A stretch of 64,000 nucleotides of DNA from Deroplatys truncata (taxonomy: Eukaryota; Arthropoda; Insecta; Mantodea; Mantidae), in contig CM060977.1 of the NCBI GenBank assembly GCA_030765065.1, positions 157,862,052-157,926,051 on the forward strand, read 5' to 3'. The translations under genes and the position numbers were made by a program. This document shows, piece after piece, positions 34,855-45,859 of the stretch. The notes beneath the pieces are model-generated. The model had not been told where the DNA came from. It worked only from the letters and a program-made list of their open reading frames with translations, and searched no databases. How positions within the stretch are numbered: the stretch's first letter is position 1; each line of letters opens with the position of its first letter.

Positions 34855-35560
34855 AAATCAGATTGGTATTATACTAGCGTTGATATTATTCATACGAAAT
34901 AAAACAACGACCACTTCAAAGTGTTTTAAAATACTGGAAAATATAAATGAACAACAGAGAATATTTCTAAAGTGGTTAATGCCGCCGGAAAATTTATTTG
35001 ACATACATAAATTGTATGTTTTAACGAAATCTAAATTTTAATGCCGGGTGTTATTGCTCATTTACTATATATTCCCGATTTTATAAAGTTCACAGGGAAT
35101 AAAGAATATTTCACAGGTTATTTAAGGAGGATTAATGTTACGTGCTCATGCCAGCACCTAAAATACTGTATGTTCATCGATGTTTTAGCTAGGGGAGGGA
35201 GAATCTACGTTCGAGCGAGGGGTCGCTCAAACGTGGTAGTCGCTTTACAGCAATGCCATTTTATCTTCAAGCAATCTGCTTCTCACTTCAGGTGAGACAC
35301 GCCCCTTCTTCTGGCTAAAACATCAGTGATTAGAGTGTATAGTATTTAATCAAAATTGTTAGAGTATTTGGGAATGAAGCTTATCTAAATGTTTTGTGGT
35401 ATAAAATGTCTTTTTGAGGGTAGGATATCTCCTAAAAATCTTCACCTTCCATCTTTAGTAGGTGCTTGATATAAGCATTCGTACTTATCCACATTTTAAC
35501 TTATGTTGTTCACAGACCGACCGACGACCGACTGAGACAATGAAAAAGCAACAACTTTTA
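34855..35560 (-). mobile_element. Family H, very old copy
   Basis: Diverged body motifs survive (ATACTGGAAAATATAAATGA, TTTAATCAAAATTGTTAGAG, CTTATGTTGTTCACAGACCG), in the order expected of a minus-strand copy. The microsatellite position has a CCGACCGACGACCGACTGAG stretch. A small inverted-repeat element lies within it. Confidence 0.6.
35179..35325. repeat. MITE-like element inside the old family H copy
   Basis: Inverted ends TGTTTTAGC(T/C)AG over about 147 bp, with a strong internal hairpin GAGCGAGGGGTCGCTC at 35213-35228. It is GC-richer than the host repeat. No target duplication was resolved. Confidence 0.5.
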
Positions 35561-36102
35561 TACAAAATTATAACATGTTGTGATTATAGCTGAGTACCTC
35601 TGCCAGTTTATGGACTGGTATACTTCTTGAGCTCAGTATCCTGCTTCTTTAGAGTAGGGATTGTAATTATTGAATGGAACATTGGAAATGCGAATGTTTA
35701 TGGTGCACCTTCTGTATTGATTTCTACGTGTATCTGTTTTGCGTGGCTTTATGTAAGCAATACAATAGCCTCCCACTCTGCCTGCGAATAGAACAACGTA
35801 CTTATGCAATACTTGGAGATCTCTTGCAAACATTTGAAAGGCTTCCTTATGAAGAACTGCTAACCTATACTCTACCGAGAGTTTTACAGTTCAGATGTAC
35901 ATGATCAATATGGGTTTCATTTTCTGCTGTCACATTCGTAACGCAAGTTGCATGCCTTTTAATAGAATTATAATTTCTAACATAAACCCACATTCAATAA
36001 AACATCTTACTTTGTTATATTTATTTTTCACAATGCCTATAAATTATTGTTTACAAATAACTCAAGTAATTCGGATGGCACTGATAAAAATCCTTTGCTA
36101 GT
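35561..36102. other. No feature recognised
   Basis: Open frames on both strands at 35633-35904 overlap and resemble no family that I know. Confidence 0.35.
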
Positions 36103-36910
36103 TACTTTCTCTACTACGTACTGTAAGAAGAGGAAGTATTGCATTCCACCCAAAAATTCATTGTGAGATTTCAACAGAAATGCATGTTTTGAGGCCCCAG
36201 AATCCCCCAAAAGGATTTTTAGAAAAATGTCCGTGTATGCGTGTGTATGTCTGACCATGTGTGTCTGTGTATGCGTGAATAGCATAACTCAAAAACGAAA
36301 AGTCCGAAAAATATGAAACTTGGTATTTAAGTTAAGTATCTTCCAAGCACGCGGCGCGAAGATTTTCAAGATAATCCCTTCAACACAAAGTACCGACATG
36401 GAAAACTGTTGGATTTTAAATATATATTCTCAAAAATAACTCTAACGATTTTGATTAAAACACTTTATATTTAAGATATTTTCATGAAAAATGAAATGTA
36501 TATCTTGAATTAACTAAGAATAGCCTGTAAAATCCTCTTCATCCTGAAGGAATTTTGTATAATTTTGTATAACGTGTAAACCTTAACATATACAAAAACG
36601 AACCGCACAAAGAATTTGGACCTCTTTAAAGCACAATTTACTTAAAATAATTTCTTCTGTGGCATTAGCTATTTCCGAGATATCCATTATTATTGATTTG
36701 AATTTTTCAAAACTTTTGTCAGTTTTTAAAGTGCTGTGGCTACTCGGTTGTTTCTCGCGATATCATTGATAGTATGGAGTTTCAAGACCAGTACACAGTG
36801 ACAGCTGACTATCGATTCTGTTTTCTGTATCTGCCTTGTACCTACAGAAAATCTGATGTAACTATTTCTGCAAAGGTTTCTCTCGATTAACATTAAGTAA
36901 ATTTTTTTTC
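36103..36910 (+). mobile_element. Family H element, old subfamily
   Basis: Starts ACTTTCTCTACTACGTACTG. An irregular TG tract (36227-36277) occupies the microsatellite position, and the body carries the old-subfamily block TTTCTCGCGATATC. The 3' end is degraded. Confidence 0.75.
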
Positions 36911-37100
36911 GTAGTGTTGCATTTACATGACATTATTACAAAACCCTATTCTTCTATTTACTTCTTGTTAATAGAGGTAAACATTTGCATACATTGTCTT
37001 GATGCATATTTCCTCGCAGGTACAAAGGGATTTGGAGGTTACAGTAGTGATAATCAAAACTTTTAACCGCGGGTCGCCATGTATGGCTTTGAAATTTCAA
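36911..37100 (-). mobile_element. Family H, 3'-end fragment
   Basis: Inverted 3'-end fragment (TTGCATTTACATGAC, TTGTTAATAGAGGTAAACAT) abutting the previous copy. Confidence 0.55.
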
Positions 37101-37107
37101 GAGGGGT

Positions 37108-37352
37108 GGGGGAAACTTTGCCTGCCTTCGTGGCGGGAGGGTAGCGTGTCTGCCTCACATTCAAAGGTCCCGAGTTCGAAACTCGGATAAGGAATTTTCT
37201 GTGGTTTTCCCTTATCCTGAGAAGACGAATGTCGAATGACTTTAACATCTATGGACTTTGGATTTATTTGAGTATCATTTCATCCATTTTATTCATCGTC
37301 CGACATGACCTAAGAGGTTAAAGCACGTGAAACCACAAAACAAAATGAGAAG
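37108..37352 (+). repeat. SINE-E
   Basis: Head CTTCGTGGCGGGAGGGTAGC with box B CGAGTTCGAAACTCG, then a body ending CCGACATGACCTAAGAGGTT and an A-rich tail. Only copy in the window. Confidence 0.7.
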
Positions 37353-37364
37353 AAGGAAATAAAA

Positions 37365-38370
37365 TCTGATGTGTTACACTCACATCACTTTCTCTACTCT
37401 TGTACAAACTATTTTTACAAACTCTTATTCTTCATCTATTTCATATTAATCGAGATAAACATTTGCAGAAACGATCTTATTGCTAATTTTCTTGTAGGTG
37501 CAAGGGGAATATGGTAGGCTTTAAGCGATAGTCAAATATTTTAACGCTGGTTGCTATGTGGAGTATTCCATTCTCCTTGCATGCCCAGGACATACAAAAA
37601 GAAAAGAAAGAAGAACAAAACGAATAACGAATTCCCATTTGAGAAAAAGTATTAAGTATTGGAAAATTCAAACAAATAACAAGGAATATGTCGAAAATGG
37701 CTCACTGCACACAAAAAATATATATGACATAAATTGTGTGTTTTGTGGTAAAATTTTGTCTTACGGTTTACCAGTTATGCAAAATTCATGCTACCCCTTA
37801 CATAGAACGTTTTTCGAAGTTTTTTTCTCTCTCAGAAATGGCACTAACGATTTTGATCAAAATATATTTTAAGACACTTTCATGGCAAATGAAAGGCATA
37901 TCTAGAATTTTCTGGGAATGCCCCCAAAAGTCGTCTTCATTGTGAACGACTTTTGCATAACTGGTAAACCATAAGAGATAGACAAAGCTTTACTACACAA
38001 AAAATGTAGATCGTGTTAAAATACACAATTTATGTCATATATATTTTTGTTGTTGAGTGAACTATTTTCGAGATATTGCTTGTCATTCCCTTAAATTTTC
38101 CAATATTTATATTTTTTCTTAAATGGGAATTGGTTATTCCTTTTTTTTTTGTCCTGGACATGTAAGAGAAGGGAATACTCCACATAGCAACCAGCTCTTA
38201 AATATTTGACTATCGCATAAAGCCTACCAATTCCCCTTGCACCTACAAGAAAATTAGTAATAAGATTAACATCTCGATATCTCGATTAACATGAAGCATA
38301 TGGAGAATAAGCGTTTGTAAAAATAGTTTGCACAAGAGTAGAGAAAGTCATGTAAGTGTAATACATGAGA
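37365..38370. mobile_element. Family H fold-back (two inverted 3' ends)
   Basis: The left arm (37365-37790) is a minus-strand 3' portion. The right arm (37791-38370) is a plus-strand 3' portion. The arms pair over roughly 400 bp around a loop of about 150 bp, and both outer ends are family H 3' ends. No 5' end is present. Confidence 0.85.
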
Positions 38371-38860
38371 TGTTTTTTTTCAGGAAATTACTACACTGCG
38401 TCTTTCATTATGCATTCATTTGTTAACCGAAATGTAACCATGGAGTTCGAGTTACATAATAAGTTTTAAATTCCTATGATGCTAAACTTAACTTAAGCTC
38501 AAGCCATTCTATTCTAATGCTGCTCCTTGCATTTTAGATTATGAAAATATGATATTTCAGATGTAAAACTGTGTTCTTCTATCAGAAGTTTATTTAGTTG
38601 TGCCACATATATTTGCAGTTTTACCAGACACAATTTATGGCATGTTTCGTAAGCATGAAACACGGTTCATCATTTACGATCAGAGTTCGGAGAAACGATA
38701 AACCAATGTCTCTAATAGTGACGTTGTGCTATATTGCCCAACTGGGAGTTTTTGGCAATCTCATGCCAAATCATACAATTGAATTAGAACCACATGATCT
38801 TTGCCCAGAATCTGTTTCCATCACTGACTTATCAGTGTCAATTTTATCTGAATTTTTATT
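38371..38860. other. No feature recognised
   Basis: Contains an open frame (from 38598) that runs on into the next family H copy. The part before the repeat (about 85 codons) resembles nothing known. Confidence 0.4.
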
Positions 38861-39743
38861 ACTGTCTCTACTACGAATAGTAAGTAGGGGAAGTATTGTA
38901 TTCCATCCAATAAAATCAATGTCGATATTTCGCCTGAAAATTATGTTTTGAGGCCTATTGAAACCAAAAAAAGAATTTATAGAGAAAGCTCCATGTCTGC
39001 GCGTGTGTGTAAATAGCATATTTCAAAACTAAACGTTGAATAAATACCAAACTTGGTATTTAATTTCAGTTAGGATAGATTTCGAAAATCTCCCACCATA
39101 AACCATCCTATACATGGCAAATGTTTCGCTAATTTTTATCTTCACTATATTGACTCTAACGATTTTTATTAGGATGTGTATTTAAAGTATTTGCACGACT
39201 AATAACATGAAAATGCACATTGAGAATTTCGTGGACGTAACCTGTAAAGTTAAACTCATTATGAGCGAATTTTGTATAATTTTGTGTCACTGGTAGACCA
39301 TAAGAGATAGACAAATACTACCATATAAAAGCGTAGATAAGTTAAAACATAATTTATATCACTCTGGGTTTTCTTTTTTTTTTTTTTTTGCAGCATTAGC
39401 CATTTCCGAAATATATAGCTATAGGTTTGAGGTTTCCAGTACTTTAACATATACTTTTTTAAAGAGTTAGGTCACCATTCTTTTGTTCCTCGTGATGTCA
39501 TGCAAAGAGTGAAATTTTAAAGCTAGCTTATAGCGAACCGTGTTTTAAAAATTTGAGTCTCACTTTATCCTCATCTGTCCTCTTGTATTTACAACCAAAT
39601 GTATAATGAATCCATTTCTGCAAACGTTTATCTTGATTAACATAAAGCAAACAGGAAAAAAAGTTTTGTAAAGTTAATGTATAAAAGAGGAAATAAATAA
39701 AACATAGTAGATAGAGAAAGTCGTCTTAATATAAGACATCAGA
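38861..39743 (+). mobile_element. Family H element, old subfamily, near full length
   Basis: Starts ACTGTCTCTACTACGAATAG and ends AAGACATCAGAATT. The microsatellite is reduced to GCGCGTGTGTG, and a T-run at 39369-39388 is a later expansion. Confidence 0.78.
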
Positions 39744-39828
39744 ATTATACTTCTTGAAATTTGCAGAAAACTTAACTCAGCTAAGGTAGAACTCTTAAGT
39801 AGCAGATAATATTATTACCAGTGAAGCC

Positions 39829-39986
39829 CAACCTGTTCTCTTAAAAGTTAAGGTTCAAAGTCCATAGTTCACCCCACCTACTATATTTGAAGAGATTGGC
39901 AAGCTAAACCAATCAATTTTCAGTCCCTGGCAGCACGAGTGGAGATGAGTGGGAAGGGAAACTCTCTGTAAAGTTGGGCATCCCTG
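39829..39986. mobile_element. hAT-type MITE
   Basis: The ends CAGTGAAGCCCAACCTG and the complement of CAGGGATGCCCAACTTT (13 of 17 matching) are flanked by an 8-bp duplication ATTATTAC/ATTATTGC (39821-39828, 39987-39994). A CAG(T/G)G start and an 8-bp duplication are hallmarks of hAT. At 158 bp it is non-coding. Confidence 0.82.
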
Positions 39987-39994
39987 ATTATTGC

Positions 39995-40741
39995 CTTAGC
40001 ACTGTATCGTATTCAAGGTTGAACTATTACTGCAGCTTGCCATTTTATTAGCAACGTAACAGTCTATTGTCTTTTGTCATAAATTACAGGGGAATGCCTG
40101 ACATTTTCTATTCAAAGCGTATAAAAACCAATAACATTAAAATACAACAAATAAATGAATACGAGGTTAAGCAGGAATTCTACTATTTAGATTTTAGTAA
40201 GCTTTTTTCAACAGTATTCTTGTAATTTGCTTTAATATTGCGAATCTGTATTATTAGCTTCCATCCTATCAAAAATATCACTAACGCTTCCGTGAAGCAA
40301 ACGAAATGATGAAATCACATGGTATTAGGTAAGATCTATGAATAAAATCATGTTAATACTATTAACATTTCTGTGCTATTGTTAAGTTTAATATATTCAC
40401 ACATTAAATTTCACATAAGGGAACCGCTTTTCATTCACCTTCATTTGTTTATCAGCTAAGAACAATTGAAGATTAGGTGTGGTTTAAATGGTCCCACACT
40501 CATAAATTAAAATCACACTCACTATACAAATCTCCGACAGACTGGGAAACCTCGCCCAACCCCAGAAGTCTCCGCACCTTTCACAAGAGGGAAATGGTCC
40601 GAGTGTTAAGTTTGTGCAGATTTACCTACCTCCAAGGTAAGTCTGTGGGTTGTGGTTCAGTAATGGTTCAGTCAAGATAAAACGCAAAGTATATGAATGG
40701 AACGGTATTAATTTATTGTGTGCTTATACAAAAACAAATGC
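39995..40741. other. No feature recognised
   Basis: No supported gene or repeat. Confidence 0.4.
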
Positions 40742-40912
40742 ACCGAGCAGAATGGCCTCAACGGTAACGTCTATGGCGCGCATTCGGGAAGTCCCGGGTT
40801 CAAATCCCTTGGGCCGACCAATCTGACTGGGAATTTTTCGTTGTTTCCCTCAGTCGCCAATGTAAATACCGGATTTAATATTTAATACCACGACCCAAGT
40901 TCCACCTTAAGT
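40742..40912 (+). repeat. SINE-C, short copy
   Basis: Head CCGAGCAGAATGGCCTCAAC with box B CGGGTTCAAATCCC, then TTTTTCGTTGTTTCCCTCAG and CGCCAATGTAAATACCGG. Confidence 0.75.
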
Positions 40913-40919
40913 CAAAAAG

Positions 40920-41166
40920 TCTGATGTTACACTTACATGACTTTCTCTACTCTCGTACAAACTATTTTTACAAACGCTTATTCTCCATATGCTTCATGTT
41001 AATCGAGATATCAAGATGTTAATCTTATTGCTAAATCCCCTTGCATCTACAAGAAAATTAGCAATAAGATTAACATCTCGATTAACATGAAGCATATGGA
41101 GAATAAGCGTTTGTAAAAATAGTTTGTACAAGAGTAGAGGAAGTCCTGTGAGTGTAACACATCAGA
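40920..41166. mobile_element. Family H fold-back, short palindrome
   Basis: 247 bp made of two family H 3' ends facing outward. The arms of about 115-120 bp are nearly identical inverted copies (CGCTTATTCTCCATATGCTT against its complement) with almost no loop. Both termini carry the AGTAGAGAAAGT-type repeat and the ATGTG hairpin (the left hairpin is partly eroded). Confidence 0.9.
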
Positions 41167-41179
41167 ATTTTTTTCTTTC

Positions 41180-41416
41180 TTCTTTTTTCTCGTGGTCATG
41201 CAAACACCATGGAATTTCAAAGCCATCACGTAGCGACACGCTCTTTAATCTGACTGTCGTTTCACCTATTGTATCCTACAACGAAAAGCGTAAATGAGAA
41301 TTGCAGGTTTATGTGCATTAACACGAAGTAGACAGAAGAATAAGCTCTTATGAGAATAGTTTGTAGAAGAGTGACTAGAGAAGGTCATGTGAATGCAACA
41401 TATAAGGTTTTTTAAT
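41180..41416 (+). mobile_element. Family H, old 3'-end fragment
   Basis: CTCGTGGTCATGCAAACACC and following motifs match the fragment at 50580-50852. The pair forms a small old subgroup. Confidence 0.65.
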
Positions 41417-41730
41417 TTGGTAAGGAGGTAGAAACTTAAATGAATATTTCATGGTTTTTGGGGTACAGATAGTATTTGCGAGAATTTCATTCATAGTTTT
41501 GCGTTCTTTGTTCATGAGTTATAGAACAGCTTAAAACATCCTGAGATTAGCTTTCAAAATTGTGCAAGTTCTATAACAGTTATTGGTGTTTTGTAAATAT
41601 ATTATTTCTTGTAAACGTCGCTCTGTGTAACGGAGGCACGATAAACATGTGCTTCCCAGTTTCATTTAGACTCCTTTCGCCCTCTTCCCTTTGACAGCCA
41701 GTCCGTTTTTCAGGTCGTGCTGTTGTGTGT
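41417..41730. other. No feature recognised
   Basis: No supported feature. Confidence 0.4.

Positions 41731-41797
<67 letters not shown>
41731..41797. repeat. (TAA)n microsatellite, tail of SINE-C
   Basis: About 22 units. On the minus strand it follows directly the 3' end of the long SINE-C at 41798-42774, so it is probably that element's expanded tail. Confidence 0.9.
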
Positions 41798-41800
<3 letters not shown>

Positions 41801-42774
41801 TCATTACGTACAGTCGACTGCCAACCCAAAGCAAGCCTCATGCCCACGTGCGCCAGGCAGAGGGGGCGATCACTGAACCCATTCGGGGAGGTGATATGGG
41901 CATGCCCCAGCCAGAAATTGGCCTCCGTGGCCGGGATCACTGCCTATCGCAGCTCCCAACTTTCCTCAAGATGCTAGGAGTAGGACTAGGTACGGAGAGG
42001 AGCTTAGCCCCTCGACCTACAAGATCTTTGGTGCCTAATCCCCTGACCTGGTGCCCCGGGAGGAAGGGGTGAGGTAACCGGAGACAGAGGGAGGCCGAAC
42101 TAGGAGGAGACACGAGAGGGCAGAGAGTAGGGTCCCTACCTTTCACAAACTGAAACTCCTCGGATGGCAGCTAGTAAAACCGATTCCCCTCTCTCCTACA
42201 GGCTTACACATCCCAGAGGGCCCGGAAAGTGTGATGTAGGATGTAATTACCGGGGGGGACACCTCGCTACTGCGACCAACTAGTTCTATTGTGGCTACAA
42301 CCCCCCGGGTGGCAGGGATGAGGTGAAGGAACCGTAGGAGGTGGCAGGTCCGCAGCCAGACGAGATTACAGAGACGCACGGAAGTCTCTATCATTCTTAA
42401 TACGAAACACCCGCTCTCGTCAGTAGACGCGGAGAGTCCCGGGATAGGACGACGAAGCGGCCCTTACAGGCAGGCCATTGCGTCCTGTTGTTGGCCGGGA
42501 GAAATCTTTCCGAAGCGCAGCGACCATGCCATCTGTCTATCACCAGACGCACTAAGGAACCCGAAGACACTGCCTGAAAGATGAAATGATAGGAAATGTG
42601 GGAAAGCAGAAATCATAGTATAATACACCATCCCAGCATTCCCCTAGGAGACCAGAGGAAAACGGCGAAAAACCGCATGGTCAGAGTGGGCAGCCACCGA
42701 GAATTAAACCCGGAACCTCCCAAATGCGGGCCACAGACATTGCCGCCTGAGCCATCCCGCTGGGATGGGGACTC
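41798..42774 (-). repeat. SINE-C, long GC-rich form, minus strand
   Basis: The head lies at 42690-42774 (minus: GCGGGATGGCTCAGGCGGCA; box B-like GGGTTTAATTCTC). The body runs leftward through TTTCAGGCAGTGTC and about 750 bp of GC-rich sequence, and stops at the (TAA)n tract. Open frames of 80-115 codons on both strands here reflect high GC, not genes. Confidence 0.68.
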
Positions 42775-42884
42775 AGAAATCGCCCCCATTCTGGGGGAGG
42801 AAGGGTTACGTGAAGCATCCTTTTCCCCTGACATGCAACGCTGTGACTCCCGCCGACACTTTCAACCCTGAAACAGACCAAGCA

Positions 42885-43087
42885 GATGAAAGGTGAAGCG
42901 AAGTGTGAACGGAGGTGAAATGGAGGGACAGGAAATTCGGGAATGTAAGGAACCTTCCCAGCATTCGTCTAGCGAAACGGGGATACCCAGAAAAAAGCTA
43001 TGGACCAAGAAGTTCGACCGGGAATCGAACCCACGACCTCTTGAATGCGGGCCGCAGACTTTACCGCCTGAGTCATCCCGCTAGGTC
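42885..43087 (-). repeat. SINE-C, short copy
   Basis: Minus-strand head (GCGGGATGACTCAGGCGGTA; box B GGGTTCGATTCCC) and the first body block. Confidence 0.75.
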
Positions 43088-43097
43088 TCAAGATGCT

Positions 43098-43240
43098 ATG
43101 TGGGGACAGGTCCTATAGGCGGGACTTAAAATCCGCATCCCTCTGACTGGAATCAAACCCTGACACATTCCGTGACTGGAAACCAGAGCTCCAGGTTCTA
43201 GCCCACAGCGCCACGGCGCAAGACTGGGTGTTATGCAGAT
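43098..43240 (-). repeat. tRNA-like SINE head, other family
   Basis: Minus strand: GCGCCGTGGCGCTGTGGGCT and box B-like AGGGTTTGATTCC. The body is short and has no relative in the window. Confidence 0.6.
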
Positions 43241-43351
43241 TGCATACTCCTGGGTTTCAAGAAAACAAGGCATTTTCGCCTTCACTTATGCATCTTTTTC
43301 ATATTTCAGGTAACCGCAGTTATCGAAGATTTAAAATGGATTAGTTAAATT

Positions 43352-43727
43352 GTGGCAGCGCCGTGGCCGAGTGGTTAGACCGCTCGCCTCCCACCGAGGC
43401 GGCCCAAGTTCGATCCCAGGGACCTGCATGTGGGATTTGTGGTGGGCAGGTTTTCTCCGGGTTCTCCGGTTTCCCCCGCCATTCATTCCACCAACTGCTC
43501 CATCATCACCTTTCCTTTCATCCCTTTCACCAACATTTCGTTTCATCTACTTCCTTCATCCCATACCAGGCATCGGGCTGATCACCCATCCTGGATGTTC
43601 TGTCTGATCCATGAATGTCTGCTCCTCGACGGGCCTCTGACCCCAGGCACCCGCTTGTAAGTCCTGGGGGTGTAAGTCCTACACAAGAGGAGGGTAAACA
43701 GATAATGAATGAATGAATAGTTAAATT
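43352..43727 (+). repeat. SINE-G with (AATG)n tail
   Basis: Head GCCGTGGCCGAGTGGTTAGA resembles a leucine or serine tRNA; box B is AAGTTCGATCCC. The pyrimidine-rich, GC-rich body ends in GTAAGTCCTACACAAGAGGA and an AATG repeat tail. This explains three overlapping open frames of 70-85 codons. Confidence 0.75.
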
Positions 43728-44011
43728 GTAATTCTTAACATTCTAAAACTGTTAAAATAATAATGGTTATGTACCCTATACAATTTTTGTTTCGTCTCCT
43801 TCTTGGCAGAGAAGTTTAATTAAACTTTGTGCGAATGATACCAACTGCAAGGGTCATTTCAAGGTTTCAAAATATCGGCACCTTAAACCCTAAACTCTCA
43901 TAACATTGATTGCTTGATTTTTCAGAGAAGCGTCTTTTAATTTTATTACTCTTGTATAAACCATAGGTTTCTCTTAGATGTCGAATTTTAAGTTGTCACA
44001 TTGCAGAATGG

Positions 44012-44264
44012 CCGACCGACACAAGTAGCCGCGGCCATAAGGCACGATCTCGTGAAGGGAGGTCTGCAGTTCAAATCTTGCCAGGACCGTCCTACCTAAC
44101 TGAGGCTTACTTCCAGGTTTACCTCAGTCCTCTAACTGACAATGTACCCTAAATTTAGGCTTCCCAAATTTTCTTTTCCAGTAATCATTTAATTTATATA
44201 TCGCCAGTGTCACCGCCTGTGGTGCCGTATGAAGTAAGAACGAGCGTTAAACACTATTAAATAT
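44012..44264 (+). repeat. SINE-D
   Basis: Head CACAAGTAGCCGCGGCCATA with box B GCAGTTCAAATCTTG, and the family 3' end GTGTCACCGCCTGTGGTGCC then GAGCGTTAAACACTATTAAA. It abuts an old family H copy. Confidence 0.78.
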
Positions 44265-44265
44265 A

Positions 44266-44965
44266 TCTAATCTGTTACATTCACATGACTTTTTGCCCCT
44301 ATCGCTTATTGTGAGCACACAAATTATTGCTACGGAAGTTTATTTCCCTATCTACTTCATTTTAATCGAGATAAAGCTTTCCGAAAATAGCTACATTATA
44401 CATTTCGTTATAGATACAAAGGGAATAGCGATAGTCAAATGTTTAAGAACTGGACGCTATATGCTGGCCTTAAAATCCCATCTGTTTCCATGACATCGCG
44501 AGAAACAGCTGAAAAACGGCAGGACTTTAAAAGACTGGCTAATTATTAAATAATTCGAACTATTAATAGAGGATATGTTGGAAATCACTGATGCCACAAA
44601 AAATTATTTGAAATAAATTGTGCGTTTTAAAGTGATCTGAATACATCTTTAGTGTAGTACGTTTTCGTCTGTCGCTCAACGTTTACCAGTTATACAAGAT
44701 TATACAAAATTTCTTTCGAAGATTTCACAGGCTATTCCCAGAAAATTCATGATATACATTTTATTTGTCGTGTTAGTATCTTTAATATATGACATTTTAA
44801 TCAAAAGCGTTAGACCCGTTTTTTAGAAAATAAAAAATTCAAAAAATGTTCAATGTAATAGGGAAGGGTAGTGGGGGGATTTTCTTAAAAATCCACCTGT
44901 CGCATTTTTGGAACCGAAATACTAAGTCTGATATTTATCTGACTTTTGGTTTTTGAGTATGCTGT

Positions 44966-45000
<35 letters not shown>

Positions 45001-45126
45001 CCTTTTTCTAAAAATTATTTTTATTCGTGGTGCCTCAAAACATGTATTTCTGATGAAATCTCGATACCAAAATTTTGGGTGAAATGCGATACCTTCTCTA
45101 CCTGCTATGTACGTGATAGAGAAAGT
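44266..45126 (-). mobile_element. Family H element, old subfamily, full length
   Basis: Complete diverged minus-strand copy. It has a clean (CA)n run at 44968-44998, old-subfamily landmarks (CATCGCGAGAAACAGC, ACGTTTTCGTCTGTCGC), and a 5' end GATAGAGAAAGT. Confidence 0.85.
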
Positions 45127-45712
45127 AAAAATTTTCAGAATTTGCAGATTAACGAATTATAATAAAATACGGCGCCTTAGCGTAATTGTTTTTCAATCTA
45201 TGAAGAATTCTGTAATGCACTACAACTGGTGGCAGTTTTGCAGAAAGATGTAAAAATCAATATTGCACATGAAGGCGCCTCCCCAAAAGAAAACCTCAGT
45301 CACGATGCTCTCTAACCCAGGTTGCGATGTTTGACCCCTAAAGCTTGTATATAGTTGCGTAACAATATTTTATAATGTCCGTGTGTAGGCCAAGGTTAGA
45401 ACCTTCTTATATGCATTAATCTGCACTTATGTCGCTCTTGCACTATATGTTACAGTTACACAACAGTTGTTCTTAGAAAAAATAATATGTAAATATAATT
45501 TCATACAAGAAGAGGAAGCGCGTTATGAAGTTCAAGTTCAAAAAAGAACAATGACTGCCCAAGCATACCGACACTTTGTCGTCATCAACAGCAATATGTT
45601 ACAAATACAATTATTTTTGTCACCGCAAGCTCTAAGCCCACGAAAACAAACTTTCTTAGAAAAAAGAATAGTTAGGCGGCGCGGCCTTAGTCATGCGCCG
45701 CTCTCGCTGGCC
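45127..45712. other. Region upstream of the signal-peptide exon
   Basis: No repeat recognised. The last 60 bp become CpG- and GC-rich (GGCGGCGCGGCC near 45675), in contrast to the AT-rich surroundings. Confidence 0.45.
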
Positions 45713-45794
45713 ATTGGCTGATGGGTTCGTGACGCAATTGACGGCTTGATGTGTTTGGTTTATATTGCGGAGTTGCTACAGCGAGGAATCACTC
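45713..45794 (+). promoter_or_regulatory. Predicted RNA polymerase II core promoter
   Basis: In order: an inverted CCAAT box (ATTGG, 45713-45717), a CRE/C-EBP hybrid-like TGACGCAAT (45730-45738), a TATA box (TTTATATT, 45759-45766) and an initiator TCACTC (45789-45794). The A at 45791 lies exactly 30 bp after the T at 45761. The spacing of all parts suits a CCAAT/TATA promoter. The start site is inferred, not measured. Confidence 0.65.
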
Positions 45795-45859
45795 GAAGAA
45801 CAAGTGTCGGGAGGTCAACATTGTGTATTCCTAGCGTTCGTTCTCGCGATCTCGCCAAC

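Noticed and set aside
35633-35904. Overlapping open frames on both strands
   Set aside because: They are antisense to each other, short, and match no family that I know.
41710-42072. Open frames of 76-115 codons with poly-Asn or poly-Ile
   Set aside because: They arise from the (TAA)n microsatellite running into a GC-rich SINE body.
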